Part shown: piece by piece, positions 25,681 through 36,300 of the stretch
How the letters are laid out: the number at the start of each line of letters is the position of its first letter
Position numbering within the stretch: position 1 is the stretch's first letter
Assembly (NCBI GenBank): GCA_021229015.1
Contig: CM037777.1
Coordinates: 57,481,608 to 57,545,607, forward strand
Direction: 5' to 3'
Source of the DNA: Solen grandis
Lineage: Eukaryota > Mollusca > Bivalvia > Adapedonta > Solenidae
DNA: 64,000 bases
Notes under the pieces: model-generated
What the model saw: only the letters and a program-made list of their open reading frames with translations
The model's database searches: none
What the model was told of the DNA's origin: nothing
Position numbers and translations under genes: made by a program

Positions 25681-25930
25681 TTCTGTGGCTGAGTGGTTAT
25701 ATATAGTCAATCACTAATCATCTCTATGCCCCTTACAATCTTACTTCCTCTATATATGCTACGCTACCGTTTGCAAATCGAGTACTTTAATCAGATTGTG
25801 TCCCTTAACACTAATGGTTCAAATCCCAGGAGGGTCAATTGAATTTTTTGTGTGAGGTAGCCTTTCAGCTGGCTTGCGACAGGTCGTAGGTTCTATATTT
25901 ATGTCTCTTTGCACTCAGAGGTTCCTCCAC
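25681..25930 (+). mobile_element. tRNA-derived SINE, family A (interrupted)
   Basis: The A-box TGGCTGAGTGG is near 25687. The B-box-like 'ggttcaaatccc' is displaced by about 80 extra bases, then 'gtgtgaggtagcc', 'agctggcttgcgacaggtcg' and 'taggttcta' match the tail of the other family A copies. An insertion or rearrangement separates head and body. Confidence 0.7.
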
Positions 25931-26156
25931 TATTTATTATTTGCATGTTGCTATATGACTGAAAAATTGTCAAAGGGACAGTAAATTCCAACATTACATA
26001 ACATCTACTGAACAGTCTGTTTGATATATGGCAGGCAGCATTCTGATATCTGAATGTCATTAACATGTCAACTGGGTTAGTAGGGATCAACAGTTACTGT
26101 AAGATATGAAAAGTTTAAATTGAAATAATATTTTTTTTGTATTCGTAAGGTCTTCT

Positions 26157-26370
26157 ACTGTGAAATCATTAATTTTCATGGGACACTAATTTTTGTCGAT
26201 TTCGTGGTGGGTTTTATCCATGAATATTTAACCCCACGAAAACTTGTCTCTTAAGAAGACCTCATGTTTTCTAAAACATAGATCCATGAATAAATGTACC
26301 CCACGAAATTCCCTTAGGTACATTATAATCAATGAAATTTAATGTCAATGAAAATTAATGATTTTATGGT
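26157..26370. mobile_element. Foldback MITE, family 2
   Basis: The left end 'ctgtgaaatcattaatttt' pairs with the right end 'aaaattaatgattttatgg'. The interior contains two inverted 'ccatgaa-ta-ttta-ccccacgaaa' blocks, so the whole 210-bp element folds back. Related copies are at 22411 and, as a fragment, 7270. Confidence 0.8.
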
Positions 26371-26794
26371 ATGTGGGCGGAACCCAGACCATTTGGAGAA
26401 AACCCACAAATGTACAATGTACAAATGTACAACCAAATACCCATTTTATGTTCAATTACGAACTGACCAAGGATTGAACCTAGGTTGTATTGATGTAAAG
26501 CCAATGTGTTAACTATTAGGCTATCCAGGCACCCTTTGTCATTGTAGTCAATGAATGTAATACTTAAATACTTGGGACAAATTTCATCAGTCTTTGTTTC
26601 TCTCATAAAATATCCAAATACGTAATATCTTAACAAATATTATTACAAAAGTAAATCAGGTTATAAATTATGTCAACTTATTCATATACTTGGATATTTC
26701 ATAAGACAGAAATGATGGAATAGACTAGACTTGACTATTTGAGTTTACTGTCACTTCGAAAGTATTCCAGTCATATAGCGACATCCAGCTAATT

Positions 26795-26940
26795 ACAGGT
26801 GGAGGAAGACCCCGAATGCACAGAGGCATCCGGGTAGAACCACTGACCTACCGCAAGCCAGCTTGGAGGCTTCCTCACATGAAAATCCGAATGACCCTGC
26901 AGGGATTCGAACCCACACAGTGAGGGGATGAATGAGTAAA
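26795..26940 (-). mobile_element. tRNA-derived SINE, family A (inverted)
   Basis: Read on the - strand it has an exact B box GGTTCGAATCC, then 'tgcagggtcattcggatttt', 'gtgaggaagcc', 'agctggcttgcggtaggtca' and 'gtggttctacccggatgcc'. Best-preserved body of this family in the window. Confidence 0.8.
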
Positions 26941-27102
26941 TGATGGAATGCATTTCTGTCTAATATAAGAATCGACATACAAGTATATTACTTAAAGTGC
27001 TAATTTAAGTGTTTCTCATGAAATTTAAGTCATCTTATAAAACACAGGAAATTTTGGGTGTAAACTCCAAAAGATTCTCATGTTTTTCTTCTTTTTTTTT
27101 CT

Positions 27103-27148
27103 TGTGTGTGTGTGTGTGTGTGTGCGTGTGTGTGTGTGTGTGTGTGTA
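27103..27148. repeat. (TG)n microsatellite
   Basis: About 22 TG dinucleotides with one TGCG interruption. Confidence 0.9.
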
Positions 27149-27465
27149 AATTTTATGAGAATGGGAGGTAAAAACAATGGCCATATATAGAAATTTTCTA
27201 CAGATTGATCTCCCTTTATCCCCCCACTTTTAGGAAAACAAGTTGATTGGAGAAATATTCACCTATTAGAAGTCACCTGCACGATGCAGCCAGTCCATGG
27301 TAATCAGTCAGCCATGAAATTCCTGCCTCTGTAATTTAGATGTTCTAATATCCAACTCATAACCTCATTAAAATGCAGTAATTCTGCACCTGCTAATGTG
27401 TGTGAATCTTCCTCAAACAATTACATGTAAATGTAACCCTCGTGCTCATATTGACTCATTGCGTC

Positions 27466-27537
27466 CATTAAAAGCCAGAAGGGGTTATCAGCATATGTTA
27501 AAAGAAGGCTGATACCCCCTTCTGGTTTTCAATGGAC
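27466..27537. repeat. Imperfect 70-nt hairpin
   Basis: The left arm 'ccattaaaagccagaagg' pairs with 'ttctggttttcaatgg', and the inner 'ggttatcagc' with 'gctgatacccc'. Arms are about 28 nt with a few mismatches around a 13-nt loop. It could be a tiny foldback element or a structured RNA; nothing here decides. Confidence 0.6.
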
Positions 27538-28074
27538 AAATTTTGGACATAAAAGCTCATATTCTACACAGTCTGAATGGCAAAGAAATTAATTCAACAA
27601 ATTGTAATTTTGTACATGAATATTCATAAGGTAATAGATTATATCATTAAAAAATTGTAACCATTAATGTTATAAAATGGTACCTTTGAATGTGTCGTTA
27701 GTGTTAGCTTATTTGTATATTCTTTCCTTCAGGTGCAGTTCTGTTATAATTATTTTGTAATTATCTATGATTTCAAATGTTATACAATTGTACTGTACAT
27801 GATGTAACTACTGCTGCATTTAAGTGGACTATGATGGAAGATTGGTTTATACCAAGTATGTTGTCTACTTTAAATACAGAATTAACTTACATTATAATTA
27901 TTTTTATTTACTTTATTACTGTCTTACTTTCCATGTGTGGACTCAGAGATGGGGTTAGGGGGTCATAATCCCCACTGGGATTTAGCTTTTATATTAAGAG
28001 TAAAGATGAAAAGAACCCCCTAACCCCCTGTAAAATCCATTGGACACTCTGTAAAATCGATGGACCCCAAATAC

Positions 28075-28222
28075 GGCAATTTTCAATTTTCCATAAGGCA
28101 ATTTTCAATTTTCCATAAGGCAATTTTCAATTTTCCATAAGGCAATTTTCAATTTTCCATAAGGCAATTTTCAATTTTCCATAAGGCAATTTTCAATTTT
28201 CCATCAGGCAATTTTCAATTTT
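28075..28222 (+). repeat. 22-bp minisatellite, seven copies
   Basis: Unit 'ggcaattttcaattttcc' plus 'ataa', repeated seven times almost without change; the last units have single substitutions. High identity suggests recent expansion. Confidence 0.95.
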
Positions 28223-28452
28223 CATAGATTTACCCTGAGAAGCACCCCACACTCCTCACATATGACTATGTTCATAGAATGGCTGGATGTGCATATACTT
28301 GCTTACTTTCATATTAACTTTTTCTTTACTCTATTACTTTCATTTAGTTACTTACTTGCTAGTATCATGAATGTTCTTGCTTTTCCTCTGAGTTTGACCA
28401 TGCACAGCACTTAATTATATCTACTAATGCCAACAAAATGCATGATAGATCT

Positions 28453-28620
28453 ACAGTAAAACCTCATATAAAGACCACCTCAACATAAAGACCAATATTT
28501 TTAGTTCCTTTTTTCCCTATTTCCTGTACATTGAAACTTGTTTATCAGACCACCTCATTATTAAGACCAGCTCAAAACATCAGTCCGAAGGGAGGTCTTA
28601 TTATTGAGATTTTACTGTAA
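28453..28620. mobile_element. Foldback MITE, family 3
   Basis: The left end 'tacagtaaaacctcatataa' pairs with the right end 'ttattattgagattttactg' plus 'ta'. The interior repeats 'agaccacctca'. TA at both ends suggests a Tc1/mariner-type target site. Confidence 0.8.
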
Positions 28621-28861
28621 TTGCATTTCCCTTCTCCATACAAAGTTATCTTATATCTTGTTTCAAGATTTGATCTGATGTTAATTAGGAAAAATATATA
28701 AATCACATATGACCAGACACATAACATTGAGACCTTATTTTAAAGGAATCATCCTTGTTTCAGCATTATGAGCCTTCAGGAGATTATCTTGGTCAAATCA
28801 CATTGAAGAAGACTTCTCTAAATTAAATAAGGAAACTAGCTGACTTTTAACTTATTAACTT

Positions 28862-29944
28862 ATTATACCCCCCCGCAACGAAGTTAGGGGGGGGTATACT
28901 GGAATCAGGTTGTCCGTCCGTCCGTCCGTCCGTCCGTCTGTCTGTCCGTCCGTCCGTCTGTCCGTCCGTCTGTCCGTCCGTCCGTCTGTAGACACAAAAT
29001 TCTGCGGACTACTCCTCCTAAACTTCTGGAAGGATTTTGATGAAACTTGCTGGCAATGATCCTTAGACATTGTATTAGCGCGTTATCTATATAGCATTGA
29101 GTTACCTCCCCTATTTACCAAGTTATGCCCCTTTGATGATTTTTGCATTACAAACTTCTGCGGACTACTCCTTCTAAACTACTGGAAGGATTTTGATGAA
29201 ACTTGCTGGCAGTGATCCTTAGACATTGTATAAGCGCGTTATCTATATATCATTTGGTTACCTCCCCTATTTTCCAAGTTATGCCCCTTTGATGATTTTT
29301 GCATTACAAACTTCTGCGGACTACTCCCTAAACTACTGGAAGGATTTTGATGAAACTTGCTGCCATTCATCCTTAGACATTGTAGAAGCATGTGTTAGTT
29401 ATATAACATTGGATTACCTCCCTTTATTATAGTTATGCCCCTTTGATGATTTTTGCTTTACAATTTTCTGCAGACTACTCCTCCCATTGGATTACCTCCC
29501 TTTTTTATAGTTATGCCCCTTTGATGATTTTTGCTTTACAATTTTCTGCAGACTACTCCTCCTAAACTACTGGAGGGATTTCAATGAAACTTGCTGTCAT
29601 TCAACCTTAGACATTGTAGTAGCGCTTTTTCTATATAACATTGGGTACCCCCCCCCCCCCTCCCCCCTGTTTTAAAGATATGTCCCTTTGATGGTATTTG
29701 TTTTACAATTTTCTTCCATTGATAGATTTCAGTGAATCTTAATGATATTTATCCATAGACATAGGTATATCCATAGGTATGTGTTACAAAGGATCACTAG
29801 ATTTCCATGTAGTTGGCACATATGTCCTCTGTATATTAAGATGGAGTGTTGCATACAAGAATTCTGATTTCATGCTCCAAAGCCATGTTTGACAAAAACA
29901 CTTGCGGGGGGGTATTAGTAAGCCCTTAGGCGACAGTTCTAGTT
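28862..29944 (+). mobile_element. Long repeat element with (GTCC)n head and ~155-bp internal tandem units
   Basis: Begins 'taccccccc-gcaa' and ends 'ttgcgggggggta...gcgacagttctag', giving short inverted ends. After a (GTCC/GTCT)n tract (28911-28988) come about four units of ~155 bp, each containing 'ctgcggactactcct', 'ggattttgatgaaacttgc' and 'cccctttgatgatttttgc'. There is no transposase gene. The architecture resembles bivalve pearl/Helitron-associated elements (from memory). Short frames over the GTCC tract are artefacts. Confidence 0.75.
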
Positions 29945-29959
29945 TATTCTATTATATGT

Positions 29960-30160
29960 CAATTGGGAAACATGTTCTTATAACTTATACAAATCCCTTT
30001 CAACAGTTCTCAGATTGGACCAGTACTTTGTGCCTGAGGAGGTCATGAAAAATTCTTGCCCCCATTGGGGTTCAAGCCCATTTTTTTTTTTACCTTCAGA
30101 TCTGCAGTTGTATACGTTACTTATGGATCATGGCACCCTGGGAGCCTTATAATTCAAGTG
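29960..30160 (-). mobile_element. SINE-like repeat, family B (inverted)
   Basis: Read on the - strand: a tRNA-like head, then 'gggcttgaacccc', 'catgacctcctcaggc', 'aagtactggtccaatctg' and 'agaac'. Matches family B. Confidence 0.65.
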
Positions 30161-30219
30161 ATCAACTTTAATATAGCTTGAGTTGAAGGCCATTATTAAA
30201 ATCAATTTCTAAATTGACC

Positions 30220-30376
30220 ACGGGTTTTAGAGAAGAAGATTTTTTTTTTTTTTTTGAAGAATTATTGTCTGATGTGTGAAACTTGAATTGTTGATGACAT
30301 ACACTACACAACCAAAGACAATAGACGAAAGGTGATCACAGCAGTTCAACATGAGCACATTGTGTTCAAGTGAGCT
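30220..30376 (+). mobile_element. Truncated copy of the 40569-41500 element
   Basis: 'gagaagaagatttttt' and then 'acaatagacgaaaggtgatcacagc', 'catgagcacattgtg' and 'aagtgagct' match the 3' part of the element next to the assembly gap. The tandem units are missing. Confidence 0.6.
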
Positions 30377-32899
30377 TAAATGAAATAGTGGGTTTTCTTT
30401 TGTTGCTTATTTTTTTTTAATGACTAAGTATATTTTGTAAACCAAAATATTCAAAAGTCAAGGCCTAAAACTGTATAGTTAAAATACAGGTTGAGAAAAT
30501 AATACAAACACAAAGTCACTGTTGATTTTTTAATTTTTTCCTCGTAATGGAAATTTGGATCCATTATATCATTGTTATTTCCTCCATCTTTTATAATATA
30601 TATACACATATCAACAGAGGACACAAACAGTGTAAGTCCAACAAACATGAGTTCATTTAATCTTAGTAAAATTGTTCATTCTTTAAAAGTAACAAATAAA
30701 ACACGCATTACACACAAAATTCTTAAAAAAAAATACAATTCTTTGGTATGATTTTAAGATATAGTAAGACATTAGAAAAAAATTATTAAATCTAATTATC
30801 TCATATACTTGGATAATTATATTATTTCATTCTGAAAAAAAAAAATTAATTGAATAAGTTTCATTAAAATTTTTTAGCTTTCTTATCAACTGAAAACTGA
30901 ATTTCTAATTTAGAATATTCAAAGAAATACAAAGAAAATATTCATCTCAAAAATCATAGAAGAATAGTTTAATTGTGGTCTGTTTTTTTGTTTTATTTTA
31001 CACAAAATTTAAACAAGAGATAAAGCTAGTTTATTTTAAAAAAGATAAGTTCTTGTATTACCTAGAGTGGTGTCAAAATATATATTACTTTGCCGATTCT
31101 CATGAATTCTTAAGGAAATAAAATGAAATTGTAGAATTTAAAAATAAAAGATTAATTATAAAAAAGATTATTTCATTGGACTCAAGATTAGTATAACATA
31201 TGACATGCACATGTACAGTGAAGATTGTTAAACAACACTGGCAGTAGCTTACGATATCTATAAAAAGTCTTAAAATTTAACCAAATATCCATTTTGTAGA
31301 AATATTGAATATTTTTGGTTGTAAAATGCAGTGTGCTAAAATTACACCATTTCTTATACTTAAATTTGCAAAATTTTGCAATTCCAAAATAAAGTGTCCC
31401 ATAATTTTGTCAAATATCTATAATGTAAAGAAATTAGACTTTTTTTTTTTAAATGCAGTATGCTAAAAAAGACTCATAGTCTCTAATTATTCAAATTTTG
31501 CAAACTGTTTTGTCATCTTTTTTATTCTTATGAAAAAAAATATTTACACAACTAAATTAACCAAAATATGTAATTGTTTCAATTTTGTTTACAGAATGCA
31601 CCTGCTTTTCAATTTTTATGCAGCAAGATTTAACAAATAAAAACAAGTATCAGTTAAAGATAAAACTCAAAACCAGTAAAACAAGAAACAAAACTCAAAA
31701 CATATAAACAATTTCCCATATTTTGGGTAATTTTATTCAATCTCCTTTTTCCTTAATTCCATTCATCCTCCAATGACCATAAAACTCCTTAAAATCAGTT
31801 TTTCCCCACTAAAATTTACTAAAAGAAATCCTGCTGCCTGTTAGTTGATGTGCATAATTTACATATATTATTTGCATATAATTTGCATATCATACATATT
31901 CACAGCTTTGCTGTACAATTCTCAAGATATACAAATTCAATTGAGAGGGAAAGAGAGACATGACAGACAGAAAATGATACAATATAACATTCTAATACTA
32001 AGCATCCTTCTCTAACACTTTCAAAATCTCAAAATTACATAATAAGACTCCCGTATTCATAATTTTGCATTTTTTCTTCATTTACATAAGCTACAATATT
32101 CAGTGAAAGAAGTCTCTAATTATTTGTTTTTACTTCAGTAAAAAAAAAAAAAATTACAATATATTTAATGTAATTCTTCATCAAATTCATTTACAGTGAA
32201 ATTTCAAACCTGTGAATTAAAGAAGGAAAAAGTATCAAAATCACATATTATAAATATAATGAAAAAGCTAGCACATTTGAACACACAGACAGTAATGAAT
32301 ACAGACAACCCTAATAACAGAAATGCTTTAAATGCATTGCTTCTAACATAATACTTTCTCCTATACAGACATGGTAGTGTAGCTTTATTGGAAGGTCTTA
32401 GGCAGGGGAAATAACTCCAGCATTTTATATTGTTTCATCAAAGAGAGATAATTCTTAACTGCTCTCTTTTTTTATTTTTTTGATCAGTAAAAATTATGAA
32501 ATTAGTTTCCCTTATTTATTTTTTGATAGTAAATAATGCGATTATCTATTTCAAGATATTTTTATAAATATTTCAAGACCACACGACCATGACACTTGTT
32601 ACAAAATATTATGATTGACATTATAATGATTTGAATGAATGGCACAAAATGAGAAATGACTGTGATGTGAGAACACAAAATTTCTTCCTGAGACTCCACT
32701 TCTGTATGTTACAGTCAGTTTCATTGGCTGATACAAGTCACATGACAATAATAGATCAGTTAACAGCATGTGTAGCACCTTTTCACATGACAAGAGAAAA
32801 CTGCAGCAATAACTCACATAATTCTAATAAATATTAAATATTGGCACATGGGAATATTTCACTAGAATAAATGTCCTTGACCTCTTCTTGGATCAGTTA
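30377..32899 (-). other. AT-rich DNA, probably 3' UTR and flank of protocadherin 2
   Basis: Extremely AT-rich with many short A and T runs and no coding exon. It lies directly downstream of the stop codon at 32900 on the - strand, so part is likely 3' UTR. Several AATAAA-like hexamers occur on the - strand; none can be chosen. Confidence 0.4.
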
Positions 32900-33360
32900 T
32901 CACACGATGACATCCTTGAAGAAAAGTTCGTCAATTTCATTACACAGATCTTCTGGATTCACCGTGTAACTTCCCGATGTCGTCGTGCTTGCGTCATCGC
33001 GACACGTTACCGCCATCTCACTCATGTCCTCAATGTCTGCTATCGAATATGGCATTCCTGGTGTCGTCATTTGCGACTCAAGAAACATGTCTTTCGACGA
33101 CCGTCCACTTATTGTAAACAGTTCCTGCTGCTGCTTTAATGGAGTTTTAAACATTGTCGACGATCCCATCGAAGTGGAAGGTAACGCAAATTTATTACTA
33201 GCCACTGTAGTGTTTGCAGTTACGCTATCGTCACTGAAACTTATATTTCTCTGGTAACTGCTGTCCACAGGTATCGGAGGTGGCAGCCGGCGAGGCATCA
33301 GTTTTTCTGGATGACTACGGTAACTGTGACGCCGGTAGTCATTGTATTGCTTTCCTTCCT
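32900..33360 (-). CDS. Protocadherin 2, terminal coding exon
   Basis: Enters after acceptor 'cttcattacag' in phase 1 (completing an E codon) with EGKQYNDYRRHSYRSHPEK and ends ...FFKDVIV and TGA at 32900-32902, about 153 residues. RLPPPIP fits an R-x-x-P-x-x-P SH3 ligand. The C-terminal part is acidic (DIEDMSEM, NEIDELF). GC content is far above the flanking DNA. It ends in a hydrophobic VIV, which could also bind PDZ proteins; both interaction ideas are inference. Confidence 0.85.
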
Positions 33361-36300
33361 CTGTAATGAAGATCAAGAAAAATATGTTAGCTATGCAAAA
33401 TCAGGTGTGACAAAAGTTAGCTTGTGAAGACTTATTACAATATATAATTACAATTTTTGAGTGCAAAAATATTTGGTTGTGTCATTCCAGAATAGTGTTG
33501 TTGTTTTTTTTTAAATGTAATTGACTCTTTGTTACATATTTATTGATAATCCTTTTATCTTCATACATTTTTATTAAGAGTAAAATTCCGGCATCCAACT
33601 AAATGAAAACCAGGTGTTTTTTGTTTTTTTTTAACAGAACCAATACTGGCACAATGACAGATGATATGATACAGTGCCAGGTTATGACCAATAATGGTAG
33701 GTTATATATCTACATAAATAATAAGTAGTGACTAGTGATACTACAAAACAGCTTCTATATATCATTTACTTAATGTTGAAAATAGTTTTAAATACTCAAT
33801 TTGAAAAAAAAATAAAGTAAACAGTGACAAAACTATCAAATAACTTGATCATATTTTTTCTTCAAAGTTATGGCAAAAACAGCAAATCAAACCTTGATGC
33901 ATTTATAAGCAAATGAAGAAAAAAGAAATTACATCAGAATGGTTAAATAATTAGCTATAACATTTTAATTTCTCATAGAACGTCTGAAAGAATTTATTTA
34001 GAAAACAAAAATGGCTTAAAACAGCACACAAATATATCCAAAGCATTCCAAAATGAAATTAGAAAGCAGATAAAAGCTTTTCACAGAAATCAAACAATCA
34101 CACCATTTAAAGCTTATTGTAATTTTATTTGCATTGTTTTAACACTGCGCAATAAAAATATTAACCAAGTGAGCAAATCATATCACCCAGAGCCATGCAA
34201 TCTACATTTTTCTGCCCCTTGCCTAGTTAACATATGATGGGATGAAACAATCTGAAAAGTCTGATCACTACCATGCGTGCATTTATACAGTATGAGGTCA
34301 CATTCAGCTGTAACTCAAGTGTCAGAAGCTTGGGGGTACATGCTGTATTCGGGGACTTACCCACAATTCATTTTTACAAATGTCTGACCATTGCCCTACA
34401 CGTAGCACTGATAATAGACTGCTGAAAATGAACAAATGACGTCATGACGACCAGAGTTCTGAACCAAGGGCATGACATAGAATGATACTGATTTTTAATA
34501 ATGTAAAGAGAGTGAAAAAAATAACAGCTGAAGAAAAAAAAAAAACTTTTCGTCTGCTGCATATAAAAGAACAGCCAAAAAGCATGCAAGATATACATGG
34601 TAATTTCCCCTTTCACCATAATGATTATATATTTGATACATAAATATATATAATCATGAATATGTGTAAAAAAAAAAGAAAAAAAAAGGAGTTGTTTCCC
34701 TTAGAATGGAAAAAAAAGAGCAACTACACGAAAGTGCTAGAGTGAGTATGTACCTGAATCGCTCAACGTGTGACCCCTGTTACTATTTATATCTTCCTCA
34801 CTTCCACCACGTCCACTGTCACTAGTTGTGGTCTCATGGGAAGTCTCGCTGTGGTTGTCGTCTGCTTTCTTGGACATGAGATGCTTAGGCTGAAAGAAAA
34901 ATGACAAATATTAATAAAGAGTTCATAAAACATAGGATGTCACATAATCATTCATAATATATTAAATGCTAGATCTTTTATACAAATGATCTGCTGCTAA
35001 TTCTTTTAAAGAAAAAAAAATTCTATGTCGTCCATATGTTTTTCAGTATTTACTGGAAAAAAACAAGCTGATATTTCTAAACTTATTTCCAACTATTAAC
35101 AAAGGTGTTAGGATAAGGTACAAGTAGAGTAACTGACAATTATAATATAAAGGTGTCATCTATTTTCATTCATATATTATTACATTATTTTGTATTATAA
35201 TGAGATGATATCCACACAGCTTAAAAAAGTCATGAAACATGCCAGTGTCAAGATAGCAGAAGATCTCACAATCCAATCTATTATAAACTCGCTAAATTTT
35301 CAAAATTTAAAACTGGCATCCTGCTTGGGCGATCATTGTAAACATTTTCATGTCTCCTTACTAGACTCCTTGCATCATTCTAAACAGTTTAAAACCCTTT
35401 AATCTTTTAACAACCTCCCAATTTTATTATGTGAAAACTCATTAAACACTTAAAAGATCCATCATGACAAAACGCTGGATCAAAAGAAGCACTTGACTTC
35501 AGATCAGATTCAATTTGTTGTCAAACAGTTAACGCTACATTACACGCTAATCCGGACCAGTGGACTGTCCACTGTGTCCGCATAGCAGGATCCGGAGACC
35601 GACAGGCTCCGAGATGACCCCTTGGTCAGTCCAGCGGAAATTTACCCTACTTGAGATGAGTTGTGACATCTCTCAAGATCGATGGTCAAATAATTACAGG
35701 GATGTCATCTAAATGATCGGTATTATCCCCGTTGATAAACAAAGAAAGAAATTGTTCAATATTTGTACGGCTCAGACTGTGGTCCTATTTCCCCCACTTG
35801 AGACTTATGAATAATTCATTGGGCACATTAGTTTTACTTTTTGTATTAACTCTCATCAATTTAACTCCAGACATCTTTAAACAAAACATTACCACTACCA
35901 TTTAAAGACTGACTACATGTATTTTGTATCCAAATTGAAATTTCACGAAATAATCTTTTTTGATTCTGTGAAAATTTTCCATGACATTATTTCAAATAAA
36001 TTTGAAAGCATTAAATTACACAGATAAAGATTGATTTTGTTTTTAATAAATACATTTATAGAAATGTTTTCAGTCTGATCAAGGTTTGAACTGGTACTAA
36101 AAGGATGTAACTGAAGAGTACAGGGTATAAAGCTCTATGACAACACATACCTCCTCCTCCCTGACAGGCTGTAGCCAGAGTTTATCATTATGATTATGAA
36201 TGTGTTGAAGGGCATGTTGCAGCTGACTGTGGGTCAAGCCCGACAGTTCCTTCTCATACAGCTCTGTCTTAGTCAGGTCGCCCGAGGAAAATGTGTTGTT

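Noticed and set aside
28855..29070. Open frame on the - strand with TDGRTDRRTDRRTDG repeats
   Set aside because: It is the translation of a (GTCC)n tract inside a repeat element; no real coding signal.
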